A stretch of 5,766 nt of DNA from HRBIN12 sp964640965 (GCA_964640965.1 CAZXJB010000128.1:1-5766); one strand, 5' to 3'; counted from the stretch's first letter, positions 1 through 5,766 are shown. Made by a program: numbers and translations. Notes: generated by a model not told the origin, from the sequence alone.

Positions 1-3
1 GCC

Positions 4-876
4 GTGAGGCTCACCGCGCGCGTCCCGGCGACCTCGGCCAACCTCGGGCCCGGCTTCGACTGCTTCGGGCTCGCCCTCGATCTCTGCAACGAGGTGACGA
101 TCGACACCGAGGCCGAGCCCCGCATCACCTGGGAGGGGGAGGGGGCAGACGAGCTCCCGACCGACGGCACGGACATGGTGAGCCGGGCGATCCGCGCGAC
201 GTTCGAGCGCGGCGGACGGGGCGAGGTCCCGCCGCTCGCCCTCCACGGGGTGAACCGGATCCCACTGGAGCGCGGGCTCGGGTCCTCCTCGGCGGCGGCG
301 GTGGCGGGGGTCGCGCTCGCGCGCGCCCTCCTCGGGGAGGCGGGGCCGGGCGGCGACCCGCACGGGACGTTCGCGATCGCGGCGGAGCTCGAGGGGCACC
401 CCGACAACGCCGCGCCGGCCACCTACGGCGGTCTCACGGTGATCGCCGACGGCCTCGTGCGGCGCCTGGACGTCCACCCGGCGATCTCGCCGGTCGCGCT
501 CGTGCCCGAGCGGGTGCGGATGCCGACCGAGGCGGCCCGGGCGGCGCTGCCGGCGGAGGTGCCGCTCGCCGACGCGGTGTTCAACGTGGCGCACGGCGCG
601 CTCGTCGTGACGGCCCTCACGACGGGGGACGTGGATCTGCTGCTCGCCGCCCTGCAGGACCGGCTGCACGAGGAGGTGCGGCTCGCGCTGGTGCCCGAGG
701 TCCGCGAGGTGTTCCGGGCGGCCCGCGCGGCCCGGGTGCCGGTCTGCGTCTCGGGCTCCGGCCCCTCGCTCCTCGTCTTCGAGCGGAAGGGCTGGGCGCT
801 CCCGGACCCCGGCGAGGGCTGGCGGGTGCTGCGCCTGCCCGTGCGCGCGCGGGGAGCGGAGGTGGTGGCCGCGTGA
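4..876 (+). CDS. thrB: Homoserine kinase (GHMP kinase family), threonine biosynthesis
   Basis: This cytoplasmic enzyme phosphorylates L-homoserine with ATP to O-phosphohomoserine, the substrate of threonine synthase. Three GHMP-kinase signatures are visible in the 290-residue product. The N-terminal VPATSANLGPGFD is at residues 7-19. The phosphate-binding loop IPLERGLGSSSAAAV is at 86-100. The C-terminal glycine-rich motif VSGSGPSLLVF is at 249-259. EGHPDNAAPATYGG (130-143) is also typical of ThrB. The length is close to the usual 290-310 residues, so the gene looks complete and intact. The GTG start places motif 1 a few residues from the N terminus, as expected. Bases 4-7 read GTGA, so a TGA in another frame (5-7) could end an upstream gene overlapping by 4 bases. 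That would suit a translationally coupled hom-thrC-thrB operon, but the upstream gene is outside the window, as is any ribosome binding site. Confidence 0.95.
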   Translation: MRLTARVPATSANLGPGFDCFGLALDLCNEVTIDTEAEPRITWEGEGADELPTDGTDMVSRAIRATFERGGRGEVPPLALHGVNRIPLERGLGSSSAAAVAGVALARALLGEAGPGGDPHGTFAIAAELEGHPDNAAPATYGGLTVIADGLVRRLDVHPAISPVALVPERVRMPTEAARAALPAEVPLADAVFNVAHGALVVTALTTGDVDLLLAALQDRLHEEVRLALVPEVREVFRAARAARVPVCVSGSGPSLLVFERKGWALPDPGEGWRVLRLPVRARGAEVVAA

Positions 877-892
877 GGCGGTGGGTCCGCCT
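876..892 (+). terminator. Possible terminator hairpin at the thrB stop
   Basis: AGGCGG (876-881) pairs perfectly with CCGCCT (887-892) around the 5-base loop TGGGT. The stem begins on the last base of the thrB stop codon. No T-run follows, so it is not a classical intrinsic terminator. Tract-less hairpins have been proposed as terminators in GC-rich actinobacteria. A new promoter begins about 10 bases downstream, which fits an operon boundary here. A 6-bp GC stem can also arise by chance at this base composition. Confidence 0.35.
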
Positions 893-902
893 GCCGATGT
901 CG

Positions 903-931
903 TTGAAGGGGTGCGGAGCCGAACCTAGACT
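903..931 (+). promoter_or_regulatory. Sigma70-type promoter for the debranching-enzyme gene
   Basis: TTGAAG (903-908) resembles the -35 consensus TTGACA. After a 17-base spacer comes TAGACT (926-931), which fits the actinobacterial -10 pattern TANNNT. The spacing is ideal. The expected transcription start, 6-8 bases after the -10, falls at about 938, leaving a leader of under 10 bases before the ATG at 947. The same hexamer TAGACT recurs before the metallophosphoesterase gene at 4413-4418. Confidence 0.6.
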
Positions 932-936
932 CGCGC

Positions 937-940
937 GGAG
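937..940 (+). promoter_or_regulatory. Ribosome binding site of the debranching-enzyme gene
   Basis: GGAG lies 6 bases upstream of the ATG at 947, good spacing for a Shine-Dalgarno, and supports that ATG as the start. The predicted transcription start falls inside or next to this motif. Either transcription starts slightly earlier than modelled or the leader is too short to use the site fully. Confidence 0.5.
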
Positions 941-946
941 CCTGCG

Positions 947-3136
947 ATGAACGCCGTCCCCGAGCCGCAGCCGTCCCTGGAGCGACCCGTCGAGGGCGCC
1001 GCGCCGGTCCTCGTCACCGACCTCGCCAGCAAGACCCTCGCGGTGAAGGAGGGCGACGTCTTCCTCTACTCGGACCGCGAGGGCAACCTCGACCACGGGG
1101 GCATGTACGGGCTCGGCCTGTACGCGCACGACACGCGGTTCCTCTCGCACTTCCGGATGACCGTGAGCGGGCGCGACCCGGTGCTCCTGTCCTCCTCGGC
1201 CGAGCGCGGGTACATGGGGCACGTGGACCTCACGAACCCCGACCTCTACGAGGGCGACCGCGTCGTCGTGCCGCAGCAGACGCTGAACATCCGCCGCGTC
1301 CGCGTGATCGACGGGCGGTTGTTCGAGCGGGTGCGGGTGAAGAACTACAACCCGTTCGCCGTCGCGGTCGACCTCGCGTTCACCTTCGGCTCGGACTTCG
1401 CCGACATCTTCGAGGTCCGGGGGATGCTGACGCCCGAGCACCCGCGGATCGAGCCCCCGTCGCTCGAGCCCGATCGGGTCGTCCTCGCCATGGCCGGGCG
1501 GGACGGCGTCCGTCGCGAGACCAGGATCTCGTTCGGCTCGAAGCCCGACGAGCTGCGCGCCGAGGGCGATCTCGTGCACGCCACCTTCCGGCTGCCCCTC
1601 GGCCCGTACCAGACGAGGCTCGTCAGCATGATCGTGGACCTCGTGACGGGCGAGGAGCGGCCGCCCGAGGTCGAGTTCGACGTGGCCGTGCACCGTCTCC
1701 GCCGCTCCTACGAGGAGTGGGAGCGCGACTGCACGCGGGTGGTGACCGACAACGAGCTCTTCAACGAGCTCCTGGACCGGAGCCTGCGGGACCTGCGCGC
1801 GCTCGCGACGCAGACCGACGGGGGCGAGATCATCGAGGCGGGGATCCCCTGGTACGCGACGGTCTTCGGACGGGACTCGCTCATCACCTCGCACCAGCTC
1901 CTGTCGATCAACCCGCGGCCGGCGCGCGAGACCCTGCGGTTCCTCGCCCGCCACCAGGGGACGAGGGTCGACGACTGGCGGGACGAGCAACCGGGCAAGA
2001 TCCTCCACGAGGTCCGTCGGGGCGAGCTCGCCGGGGCGGGGATCGTGCCCCACACCCCCTACTACGGGTCGGTCGACGCCACCCCGTGGTTCCTGATCGT
2101 CTACGCCCAGCACCTGCGGTGGACGGGGGACCTCGCGTTCGCCGAGGAGCTGCTGCCGGCGGCGGAGGCGGCGCTCGGGTGGATCGACCAGTACGGGGAC
2201 CTCGACGGGGACGGGTTCGTCGAGTACCTGTGCCGCTCGCCCGGCGGCATGCGCAACCAGGGGTGGAAGGACTCGAACGACGCCGTCGTGCACGCCGACG
2301 GACGTCTCGCCGAGCCGCCGATCGCGCTCGCCGAGGTCCAGGCGTACGTGTACCTCGCCAAGGAGCGCATGGCCGACGTGTACGAGGCGCTCGGCATGCG
2401 GGACCGCGCGCGGGAGCTCCTCGCGCAGGCCGAGGAGCTGCGGCGGCGGTTCAACGAGGCCTTCTGGATGGAGGACGAGCGCTACTTCGCGATGGCCCTC
2501 GACGGGGACAAGCGCCAGGTGCGCACGGTGACCTCCAACCCGGGGCACGGCTTGTACTGCGGCATCGTCGATGAGGAGAAGGCGGTGGCGCTCGCGAAGC
2601 GGCTGCTCGCGCCGGACATGTTCTCCGGTTGGGGCATCCGGACGATGAGCAAGTCGGCGGTCGCCTACAACCCGATGAGCTACCACAACGGGTCGGTGTG
2701 GCCGCACGACAACGCGCTCATCGCGGCGGGGCTGAAGCGCTACGGGTTCGTGCGCGCGACGAACCGCGTGGTGACGGCGCTGTTCGACGCGGCCATCACC
2801 GCCGACTACATGCGCCTGCCCGAGCTCTTCTGCGGATTCACGCGCCGCGCCCCCAACCGTCCCGTGAGCTACCCCATCGCCTGCTCCCCGCAGGCGTGGG
2901 CGGCGGGCTCGCCGTTCCTCATGCTCCAGGCGATGCTCGGGATCTCGGCCCGCGCGAACCGCAACCTGCTGACGGTGAACACGCCCCACCTGCCGACGTG
3001 GCTGAACACCGTGGAGGTGCGGGACCTCGCGATCGGCGCCTCGCGGATCTCCCTCCTCTTCCAGCGCGAGGGCGAGATCACGGCCTTCTCCGTCCTCTCG
3101 CGGGAGGGAGGGGTCCGGATCGTCCTGGAGGAGTAG
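947..3136 (+). CDS. Amylo-alpha-1,6-glucosidase / glycogen debranching enzyme-like protein
   Basis: This is a predicted cytoplasmic glycoside hydrolase acting on alpha-glucan, probably removing alpha-1,6-linked glucose branches. Residues about 22-250 match the bacterial-type debranching N-terminal beta-rich domain (GDE_N_bis type), including the characteristic YAHDTRFLSHF (59-69). Residues about 260-670 form an (alpha/alpha)6 six-hairpin glycosidase barrel. Its motifs are GIPWYATVFGRDSLIT (299-314), QGWKDSNDAV (438-447), SYHNGSVWPHDNALIA (578-593), PELFCGF (625-631) and SYPIACSPQAWAAGS (641-655). By analogy with GH15/GH63-like barrels, D442 and E626 are candidate general acid and base; this is inference. 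A short beta tail follows (about 675-729). No signal peptide is seen. The 729 residues fit the family, with no frameshift. It has its own promoter and is not obviously co-transcribed with thrB. The exact substrate (glycogen, maltodextrin or another alpha-glucoside) cannot be read from sequence. Confidence 0.88.
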   Translation: MNAVPEPQPSLERPVEGAAPVLVTDLASKTLAVKEGDVFLYSDREGNLDHGGMYGLGLYAHDTRFLSHFRMTVSGRDPVLLSSSAERGYMGHVDLTNPDLYEGDRVVVPQQTLNIRRVRVIDGRLFERVRVKNYNPFAVAVDLAFTFGSDFADIFEVRGMLTPEHPRIEPPSLEPDRVVLAMAGRDGVRRETRISFGSKPDELRAEGDLVHATFRLPLGPYQTRLVSMIVDLVTGEERPPEVEFDVAVHRLRRSYEEWERDCTRVVTDNELFNELLDRSLRDLRALATQTDGGEIIEAGIPWYATVFGRDSLITSHQLLSINPRPARETLRFLARHQGTRVDDWRDEQPGKILHEVRRGELAGAGIVPHTPYYGSVDATPWFLIVYAQHLRWTGDLAFAEELLPAAEAALGWIDQYGDLDGDGFVEYLCRSPGGMRNQGWKDSNDAVVHADGRLAEPPIALAEVQAYVYLAKERMADVYEALGMRDRARELLAQAEELRRRFNEAFWMEDERYFAMALDGDKRQVRTVTSNPGHGLYCGIVDEEKAVALAKRLLAPDMFSGWGIRTMSKSAVAYNPMSYHNGSVWPHDNALIAAGLKRYGFVRATNRVVTALFDAAITADYMRLPELFCGFTRRAPNRPVSYPIACSPQAWAAGSPFLMLQAMLGISARANRNLLTVNTPHLPTWLNTVEVRDLAIGASRISLLFQREGEITAFSVLSREGGVRIVLEE

Positions 3137-3139
3137 GGT

Positions 3140-3153
3140 CGCGCCGGTGCGCG
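3140..3153. terminator. Weak hairpin in the convergent intergenic region
   Basis: CGCGC (3140-3144) and GCGCG (3149-3153) form a perfect 5-bp stem with loop CGGT. It lies in the 42-base gap between two genes transcribed toward each other, where termination is expected on both strands. There is no T-tract on either strand. GACC (3154-3157) with GGTC (3163-3166), and GCGG (3151-3154) with CCGC (3174-3177), offer alternative pairings. A functional terminator is possible but not demonstrated. Confidence 0.22.
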
Positions 3154-3178
3154 GACCGTCCGGGTCATCCGGGCCGCC

Positions 3179-4351
3179 TCAGCGGATGCAGGGGCCGGTG
3201 CCGACCGGCGCGGTGCGACCGATGGCCGCGGCGACCTCGTCGAGGATCTCGGTGCTGCGGATCGCGTACCCGATCCCGGGGTCGACGCTCGAGGCGGCGA
3301 ACACGAGACCGGCGACGCGGCCGTCGGGGAGCACGAACGGGCCGCCCGAGTTCCCCGGCCGCACGACGGTCTGCAGCTCGTAGACGGCGCGCTCGACGTC
3401 GGTGCGGCCGTAGATGTCGTGGCCGATCGCCTCGATCGGCTGCCGGACGGCTGCCGCTTCGGCGTCGAGCGGCCCGCCCTCCGGGTAGCCGAGCACGGCG
3501 CCGCCCGTTGCGCGTGGCACGTCGGTCCGGGCGAGCGGCAGCGGGGGCCCGAGCCGCTCGGCGAGCAGCAGCACCGCGAGGTCGAGCTCGGGGTCGAAGG
3601 CCACCGTCACGGCGCGGGTGCTCGCGCCGTCGGCGTTCGCGACCTGCGGTTCGCCGACCCCGGCCAGGACGTGGGCGTTCGTGACCACGTACCGGTCGGC
3701 GACGACGAACCCGCTGCCCTCCTGGATCTCGTCGCACGCCCGGCCGACGATCTTCACGGTGCTCGCGGCCGCGAGCGCCGCGGCGCGTCGGGCCTCGGTG
3801 GCGGGCGGATCCTGCACGGGCGCCGCCGGCTGGGGCGGGATCCCCGAGAAGACCTCGGGGAAGCCGAAGCGGTTGAAGAACCGCCGGACCTCACCCACGA
3901 CCGAGGGCGGTTCGGGGAGCGCGGTGTCCAGGCCCCGGACGAGCGCCGACCCCCGCACCTCCGCGGCGACCCGCGGGAAGGGGCCGTTGGCGAGGTTCAG
4001 CGCGACGAACCAGATCGCGAGCAGGGCGGCGACGAGCGTGATGCCCGCGCCGCCGGCCGCATCGAGCGGTCCGAAGCGGGAGCGTCGAGCCCGGCTCCGG
4101 ATCCGGGAACCGAGCAACCACCCCCCGGTCTCGCCGATCGCGGCGCACGCGAGGAGGGTGCCGAGCGCGACGAAGGCCTCCGTGGCCGGGTTCGGGAGCG
4201 GCGCGGCGAGGCGCGGCGCGAGCAGCGCGCCGACCGCGAGGCCGAGGAGGAGGCCGCCGTAGGCGGCGAGCTGCAGGACCGCGCCCCGCCGGTACCCGGA
4301 GGCGACCGCCAGGACGAGCAGGACCGCGAGCAGGAGGTCGAGGCCGTTCAC
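3179..4351 (-). CDS. marP: MarP-like membrane-anchored serine protease (CvpA domain plus trypsin-like domain)
   Basis: The 390-residue product has an N-terminal CvpA-like membrane domain with four hydrophobic segments at about 4-18, 29-49, 57-81 and 101-121. A linker containing a proline-rich stretch (about 145-185) follows, then an extracytoplasmic chymotrypsin-fold protease (about 195-390). The triad is visible: H227 in VVTNAHV, D257 in PELDLAVL and S335 in RPGNSGGPF. C206 and C388 sit where the mycobacterial MarP (Rv3671c) structure has its disulfide, one before the first protease strand and one at the extreme C terminus. The length matches MarP (about 397). MarP protects mycobacteria from acid and oxidative stress by processing a cell-wall hydrolase; the same role here is inference. 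I chose GTG at 4351 because the hydrophobic segment starts directly after it and a -10-like box sits 6 bases upstream. Starting at the in-frame codon at 4444 would add a charged, proline-rich tail running into the divergent gene. No PDZ domain is present, unlike HtrA proteases. Confidence 0.88.
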   Translation of the reverse strand: MNGLDLLLAVLLVLAVASGYRRGAVLQLAAYGGLLLGLAVGALLAPRLAAPLPNPATEAFVALGTLLACAAIGETGGWLLGSRIRSRARRSRFGPLDAAGGAGITLVAALLAIWFVALNLANGPFPRVAAEVRGSALVRGLDTALPEPPSVVGEVRRFFNRFGFPEVFSGIPPQPAAPVQDPPATEARRAAALAAASTVKIVGRACDEIQEGSGFVVADRYVVTNAHVLAGVGEPQVANADGASTRAVTVAFDPELDLAVLLLAERLGPPLPLARTDVPRATGGAVLGYPEGGPLDAEAAAVRQPIEAIGHDIYGRTDVERAVYELQTVVRPGNSGGPFVLPDGRVAGLVFAASSVDPGIGYAIRSTEILDEVAAAIGRTAPVGTGPCIR

Positions 4352-4357
4352 GCAGGC

Positions 4358-4363
4358 AGTATC
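4358..4363 (-). promoter_or_regulatory. -10 box of a likely leaderless promoter for the MarP-like gene
   Basis: Read on the - strand, GATACT is one base from TATACT. It ends 6 bases before the GTG start at 4351, which would put the transcription start on the G of GTG. No purine-rich Shine-Dalgarno lies upstream of the start (the sequence is TGCCTGC), which agrees with a leaderless mRNA. No convincing -35 was found at 16-18 bases. Confidence 0.42.
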
Positions 4364-4412
4364 CACGCTGGGGGCGGGCTCGCTGCGGCGCCGTGACCGG
4401 GGCGGCCGTGGG

Positions 4413-4418
4413 TAGACT
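4413..4418 (+). promoter_or_regulatory. -10 box of a likely leaderless promoter for the metallophosphoesterase gene
   Basis: TAGACT fits TANNNT and ends exactly 6 bases before the GTG at 4425, placing the expected transcription start on that G. There is no good Shine-Dalgarno between them (GGGCGA). No good -35 is seen: TGAC at 4394-4397 is too close. It is identical to the hexamer in the promoter at 926-931. Confidence 0.5.
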
Positions 4419-4424
4419 GGGCGA

Positions 4425-5219
4425 GTGGTCACGATCGCCCACATCTCCGACCCGCACGTCGGCTCGCCCTACTTCGTCCCGAACATGATGCAGCGGGTCA
4501 TCGCGGAGCTGAACGAGCTCGGGCCGGACGTGGTCGTCAACACCGGGGATCTCACGAACGAGGGCTACCGGCAGGAGTACAAGACCTGGCTCGCGTACGC
4601 GGACCGGATCGAGGCGCCGATGCACACCGTGCCCGGGAACCACGACGCCCGCAACGTCGGGTACCTGCACTTCGAGGAGCTCGTCGGCCCCCGGTACTGG
4701 AGCGTCGACGTGCAGGGGGTGCGGATCGTGGGGGTGGACTCGAGCGAGCCGGACCTGAACGAGGGCATGGTCGGGCGGATGCACTACGGCTGGATCCAGC
4801 AGCAGTTCCAGGTCGACGCGGCCGTGAAGATCTTCGTCCTGCATCACCACCTGCTGCCGATCCCCGGCACCGGTCGCGAGCGGAACATCGCGATCGACGC
4901 CGGCGATGTCCTCGAGGAGCTCGTGACGGCCGGCGTGAACATCGTGCTGTCGGGACACAAGCACGTGCCCTACGTTTGGCACCTGGAGAACCTGTGGATC
5001 GCGAACGCGGGGACGGTGGCCTCGCTCCGCGTGCGCGGATACACGAAGCCCTGCTACAACGTGGTCGAGATCGACGGCGATGAGGTGCGGATCCTCCGCC
5101 GCTACCCGTTCGGGGGGGCCTCGATGATCGCGCACTTCTCGCTCTCGACCGACGAGCAGTACTACCGGGAGTTCGAGCCGCCGGTCCAGCAGCGGGCCGC
5201 CGCGCCCCTCGGCGACTGA
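4425..5219 (+). CDS. Metallophosphoesterase, class III cyclic nucleotide phosphodiesterase-like (CpdA/Icc type)
   Basis: This is a predicted cytoplasmic dinuclear-metal phosphohydrolase of 264 residues. All the metal-binding and catalytic signatures of the calcineurin-like fold are present in order. They are D8-x-H10 in SDPHVG, GDLTNEG (40-46), GNHD (70-73), HHH (139-141) and GHKH (176-179). The size and the compact spacing suit the CpdA/Icc-like group, whose members hydrolyse cyclic nucleotides or other phosphodiesters and phosphoesters. The actual substrate cannot be told from sequence. There is no signal peptide or membrane segment. The C-terminal part (about 180-250) is a beta-rich cap of the fold, and the last 12 residues look disordered. 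The GTG start is supported by the -10 box 6 bases upstream and by the family N terminus (VTIAHISDPH). It is divergent from the MarP-like gene and followed after 24 bases by the cpgS homologue, so the two are probably co-transcribed, suggesting a substrate related to that pathway. Confidence 0.88.
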   Translation: MVTIAHISDPHVGSPYFVPNMMQRVIAELNELGPDVVVNTGDLTNEGYRQEYKTWLAYADRIEAPMHTVPGNHDARNVGYLHFEELVGPRYWSVDVQGVRIVGVDSSEPDLNEGMVGRMHYGWIQQQFQVDAAVKIFVLHHHLLPIPGTGRERNIAIDAGDVLEELVTAGVNIVLSGHKHVPYVWHLENLWIANAGTVASLRVRGYTKPCYNVVEIDGDEVRILRRYPFGGASMIAHFSLSTDEQYYREFEPPVQQRAAAPLGD

Positions 5220-5233
5220 CGCGCGGCGGCCTC

Positions 5234-5239
5234 GGGAGG
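5234..5239 (+). promoter_or_regulatory. Ribosome binding site of the cpgS homologue
   Basis: GGGAGG sits 4 bases before the GTG at 5244, inside the 24-base gap after the metallophosphoesterase stop. It fixes the start just before the conserved N terminus VKVIVLVDGEHY. It contrasts with the SD-less upstream gene: leaderless first gene, SD-led second gene is the usual arrangement in an actinobacterial operon. Confidence 0.65.
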
Positions 5240-5243
5240 CGTC

Positions 5244-5766
5244 GTGAAGGTCATCGTCCTGGTGGATGGCGAGCACTACCCGCCGGTCACGCGCTGGGGG
5301 ATCGCCGCCGTGCGGGCCCGGGGCCACGAGGTGCTCGGGGCGCTCGTCGTCGGCGGAGCGGAGAAGCTCCCGGCCGGCACCGTCCCCGATCTCGGGGTAC
5401 CGACGCGGGTCGCGGGGGCCGATGTGCGGGGCGCGCTCGCGGCCGCCCTCGACGAGCTGCGGCCGGAAGGCGTGGTCGACCTCTCCGACGAGCCGATCCT
5501 CGGGTATCGGGAGCGGATGGAGATCGCCTCGATCGTCCTCGCGCGCGGTCTGCCGTACCTCGGGGCGGACTTCCGCCTGGAGCCGCCGGTCGCGGGACCG
5601 CCGCTCCCCGTCCCGACGGTCGCGGTCATCGGGACCGGCAAGCGGACGGGCAAGACGGCGATCGCCGGCGAGCTCGCGCGGGTGGCGGCGGCGACGGGGC
5701 GGTCCCCGGTCGTCGTCGCGATGGGCCGGGGCGGGCCGCCGGAGCCCCAGGTCGCGCCGGCCGGCT
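5244..5766 (+). CDS. cpgS: Cyclic 2,3-diphosphoglycerate synthetase homologue (5' part, cut by window end)
   Basis: The family enzyme uses ATP to close 2,3-bisphosphoglycerate into cyclic 2,3-diphosphoglycerate, a solute and phosphate store known from thermophilic methanogens such as Methanothermus fervidus. The frame is open from the GTG to the window edge, giving 174 residues, under half of the roughly 450-460 usual for the family. Recognisable family stretches are VDGEHYPPV (7-15), VVGGAEKL (35-42), DLSDEP (79-84), GTGKRTGKT (130-138) and VVVAMGRGGPPEP (156-168). The nucleotide loop has five residues between G130 and GKT, as in dethiobiotin-synthetase-type P-loops, rather than the standard four. 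It is a soluble protein with no signal peptide. It follows the metallophosphoesterase gene by 24 bases with a good Shine-Dalgarno. The catalytic C-terminal half is not visible, so activity cannot be judged. The assignment rests on motifs recalled from the archaeal family, and a related P-loop kinase or ligase remains possible. Confidence 0.82.
   Translation, partial: MKVIVLVDGEHYPPVTRWGIAAVRARGHEVLGALVVGGAEKLPAGTVPDLGVPTRVAGADVRGALAAALDELRPEGVVDLSDEPILGYRERMEIASIVLARGLPYLGADFRLEPPVAGPPLPVPTVAVIGTGKRTGKTAIAGELARVAAATGRSPVVVAMGRGGPPEPQVAPAG

Noticed and set aside
1717..2574. 285-codon plus-strand frame inside the debranching-enzyme gene
   Set aside because: It is an out-of-frame shadow rich in Arg, Gly and Ala, within a gene with clear catalytic motifs in the other frame.
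617..2989. Very long open frame (790 codons) on the minus strand across the thrB end and the debranching-enzyme gene
   Set aside because: It is antisense to two well-supported genes. Its product is dominated by Arg, Val, His, Pro and Gly with no domain, as expected from the reverse frame of GC-rich codons with G/C at the third position.
3159..3173. Direct repeat TCCGGG-TCA-TCCGGG in the convergent gap
   Set aside because: Two 6-base copies in high-GC sequence are expected by chance and no further copies follow.
3419..4396. 325-codon plus-strand frame opposite the MarP-like gene
   Set aside because: The product is a charged Arg/Gly/Glu/Asp mix with no hydrophobic core. The opposite strand encodes transmembrane segments and a protease triad.
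4352..4444. N-terminal extension of the MarP-like protein starting at 4444
   Set aside because: It would overlap the start of the divergent gene and its promoter and add a charged, proline-rich tail before the first membrane segment. The GTG at 4351 with a -10 box fits better.
3891..5327. 478-codon minus-strand frame spanning the metallophosphoesterase and divergent promoter region
   Set aside because: It is antisense to the metallophosphoesterase with its complete metal-binding motifs, and its low-complexity composition gives no recognisable domain.

Overview
The window is very GC-rich with dense coding and few intergenic bases. It reads as a chromosomal segment of an actinobacterium-like bacterium. 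Supporting this are actinobacterial-style TANNNT -10 boxes placed directly before start codons, a mycobacterial MarP-type membrane protease, and GTG starts in four of the five genes. The cyclic 2,3-diphosphoglycerate synthetase-like gene at the right end is best known from thermophilic archaea. In bacteria I would expect it in deep-branching, often thermophilic actinobacteria (Rubrobacter/Thermoleophilia type). That placement is inference from gene content, not a measured relationship.

Layout, left to right: (1) homoserine kinase (thrB, + strand, 4-876), probably the last gene of a threonine operon entering from the left. A perfect 6-bp hairpin sits on its stop codon. (2) A 70-bp gap with a good -35/-10 promoter (TTGAAG, 17 bp, TAGACT), then a 729-residue amylo-alpha-1,6-glucosidase/glycogen-debranching-type enzyme (947-3136). 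(3) A 42-bp convergent junction. (4) A MarP/CvpA-like membrane-anchored trypsin-fold protease on the - strand (3179-4351), with an intact His-Asp-Ser triad and a cysteine pair matching the MarP disulfide. (5) A 73-bp divergent promoter region in which both genes have a -10-like hexamer exactly 6 bases before a GTG start and no Shine-Dalgarno, as expected for leaderless transcripts. (6) A class III metallophosphoesterase (4425-5219), followed 24 bases later by (7) the 5' 174 codons of a cyclic 2,3-diphosphoglycerate synthetase homologue (5244 to the right edge).

The first three complete genes look like ordinary housekeeping or stress genes: threonine synthesis, alpha-glucan turnover, and envelope stress or acid resistance. 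The most interesting unit is the metallophosphoesterase-cpgS pair. It is plausibly one transcript and may combine synthesis of an unusual cyclic phosphate solute with a phosphohydrolase. No mobile element, CRISPR array, tRNA or rRNA was seen, and no stretch over 300 bases lacks a gene.
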